NCBI GenBank assembly: GCA_002403905.1
Contig: DHIR01000229.1
Span: 11,474 to 17,846, forward strand
Source of the DNA: Mucilaginibacter sp. UBA4741
GTDB lineage: Bacteria; Bacteroidota; Bacteroidia; Sphingobacteriales; Sphingobacteriaceae
Direction of reading: 5' to 3'
Length of the DNA: 6,373 bases
Below are positions 5,879 to 6,373 of the stretch, in pieces. How positions within the stretch are numbered: the first letter of the stretch is position 1; each line of letters starts with the position of its first letter. A program made the position numbers and the translations under genes. Below the pieces are notes generated by a model that ran no database searches, was not told where the DNA came from, and was given only the letters and a program-made list of their open reading frames with translations.

Positions 5879-5882
5879 TACA

Positions 5883-6373
5883 ATGAAGCGAATATTGGTG
5901 TTTTGTTTTTTAGCTATTGCCTGTTGCTCAGTAGCCGTTGCTCAAAGCGATGAGCTGTTGCTGGCGAAACAATACAGTGCTAACGGCGAATACCAAAAAG
6001 CCCTTGAAATTTATCAAAAGCTTTATAAACAGGATAATGACGCCTATTATAACAGTTATGTTGCCACCTTATTATCGCTTAAAAAGTTTGACGATGCCGA
6101 GAACGTCACCAAAAAAATAATGCGTAAGCATCCGGCTGCGACAGAGTATGTTATTACGCTAGGGTCTATTTATACGCAACATGGCGACACAGAAAAGGCT
6201 AATGCCTTGTATGATAACATGATCAAAAACCTACCGGCCGATCAAAATGCCGTTACCATGCTGGCCATGCAGTTTTACCAGGGCACCAATGCAGATTATG
6301 CCATAAAAACATTTCAGCAGGGCCGTAAGCTATTGCACAATGACGACCTCTTCTCGTATGAGTTGGTAACGCC
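5883..6373 (+). CDS. Secreted TPR-repeat protein, partial at its 3' end
   Basis: The frame opens with ATG at 5883 and is still open after 163 codons at the right edge. The start MKRILVFCFLAIACCSVAVAQ is a signal peptide; cleavage after AVA just before Gln21 is likely, so the protein should reach the periplasm or beyond. From about residue 22 the sequence is helical with TPR-like repeats, for example LLAKQYSANGEYQKALEIY then YVATLLSLKKFDDAENV then GSIYTQHGDTEKANALYD. Each carries the small/large residue pattern and the A-L-x-x-Y type ending of TPR units. TPRs act as protein-interaction scaffolds; no enzymatic role is visible. Cys14 and Cys15 precede no proper lipobox, so type I signal cleavage is preferred over lipidation. 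The gene is divergent from the S9 operon and may begin its own operon to the right. The partner and pathway cannot be read from this fragment. Confidence 0.85.
   Translation, partial: MKRILVFCFLAIACCSVAVAQSDELLLAKQYSANGEYQKALEIYQKLYKQDNDAYYNSYVATLLSLKKFDDAENVTKKIMRKHPAATEYVITLGSIYTQHGDTEKANALYDNMIKNLPADQNAVTMLAMQFYQGTNADYAIKTFQQGRKLLHNDDLFSYELVT

Larger units (their letters stand above)
5728..5882. promoter_or_regulatory. Divergent intergenic region between the S9 operon and the TPR gene
   Basis: This 155-bp non-coding stretch separates the start codons at 5727 (minus) and 5883 (plus), so it should hold both promoters. On the minus strand the best weak candidate is a TTG (5803-5801) followed by TAAGTTAT (5779-5772), which matches only four of six fixed -7 positions with a 21-bp gap. 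On the plus strand TATTTTTA (5871-5878) is a one-mismatch -7 box close to the start. The region also has a 12-bp direct repeat, listed separately. A GGAG lies 13 nt before the S9 ATG, too far for an ordinary Shine-Dalgarno. No RNA gene or riboswitch is recognised. Confidence 0.6.

Noticed and set aside
5938..6120. A 60-codon plus-strand open frame inside the TPR gene
   Set aside because: It is an out-of-frame overlap with the signal-peptide/TPR gene, which has a coherent signal sequence and repeats.

Overview
The window looks like chromosomal DNA from a Bacteroidota bacterium, most likely a Sphingobacteriaceae relative such as Mucilaginibacter or Pedobacter. The reasons are the AT-rich composition, the lack of Shine-Dalgarno sequences before most starts, TAnnTTTG-type -7 promoter boxes, and the style of the proteins (the methyltransferase, the lipoprotein S9 peptidase, and a histidine kinase with HEFKTP in place of HELRTP). 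This placement comes from remembered family resemblance, not from a search.

Left part (1-1466). A small antitoxin-like gene runs off the left edge on the minus strand. It is divergent from a class I SAM-dependent methyltransferase gene on the plus strand. The methyltransferase is followed by a two-gene toxin-antitoxin-like pair: a 64-residue putative antitoxin whose stop overlaps the start (TAATG) of a PIN-domain putative RNase toxin. A perfect 15-bp inverted repeat lies in the last part of the toxin gene, close to the convergent junction with the next operon.

Centre (1477-5727, minus strand). Three tightly packed genes look like one operon, in transcription order: an S9-family peptidase-like lipoprotein, a two-transmembrane sensor histidine kinase with a roughly 255-residue periplasmic domain, and an OmpR/PhoB-type response regulator. 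The S9 protein is the most striking item. It keeps the beta-propeller plus alpha/beta-hydrolase layout and an intact 629-codon frame, but all three catalytic positions are substituted: the nucleophile Ser is Gly485, the Asp is Ala570 and the His is Gly602. It is therefore predicted to be a pseudo-peptidase. Its co-transcription with a kinase and regulator suggests a periplasmic ligand-binding or regulatory subunit of a three-part sensory system.

Right part (5728-6373). A 155-bp divergent intergenic region contains a 12-bp perfect direct repeat, a candidate operator. It separates the operon from a secreted TPR-repeat protein gene on the plus strand that runs off the right edge.
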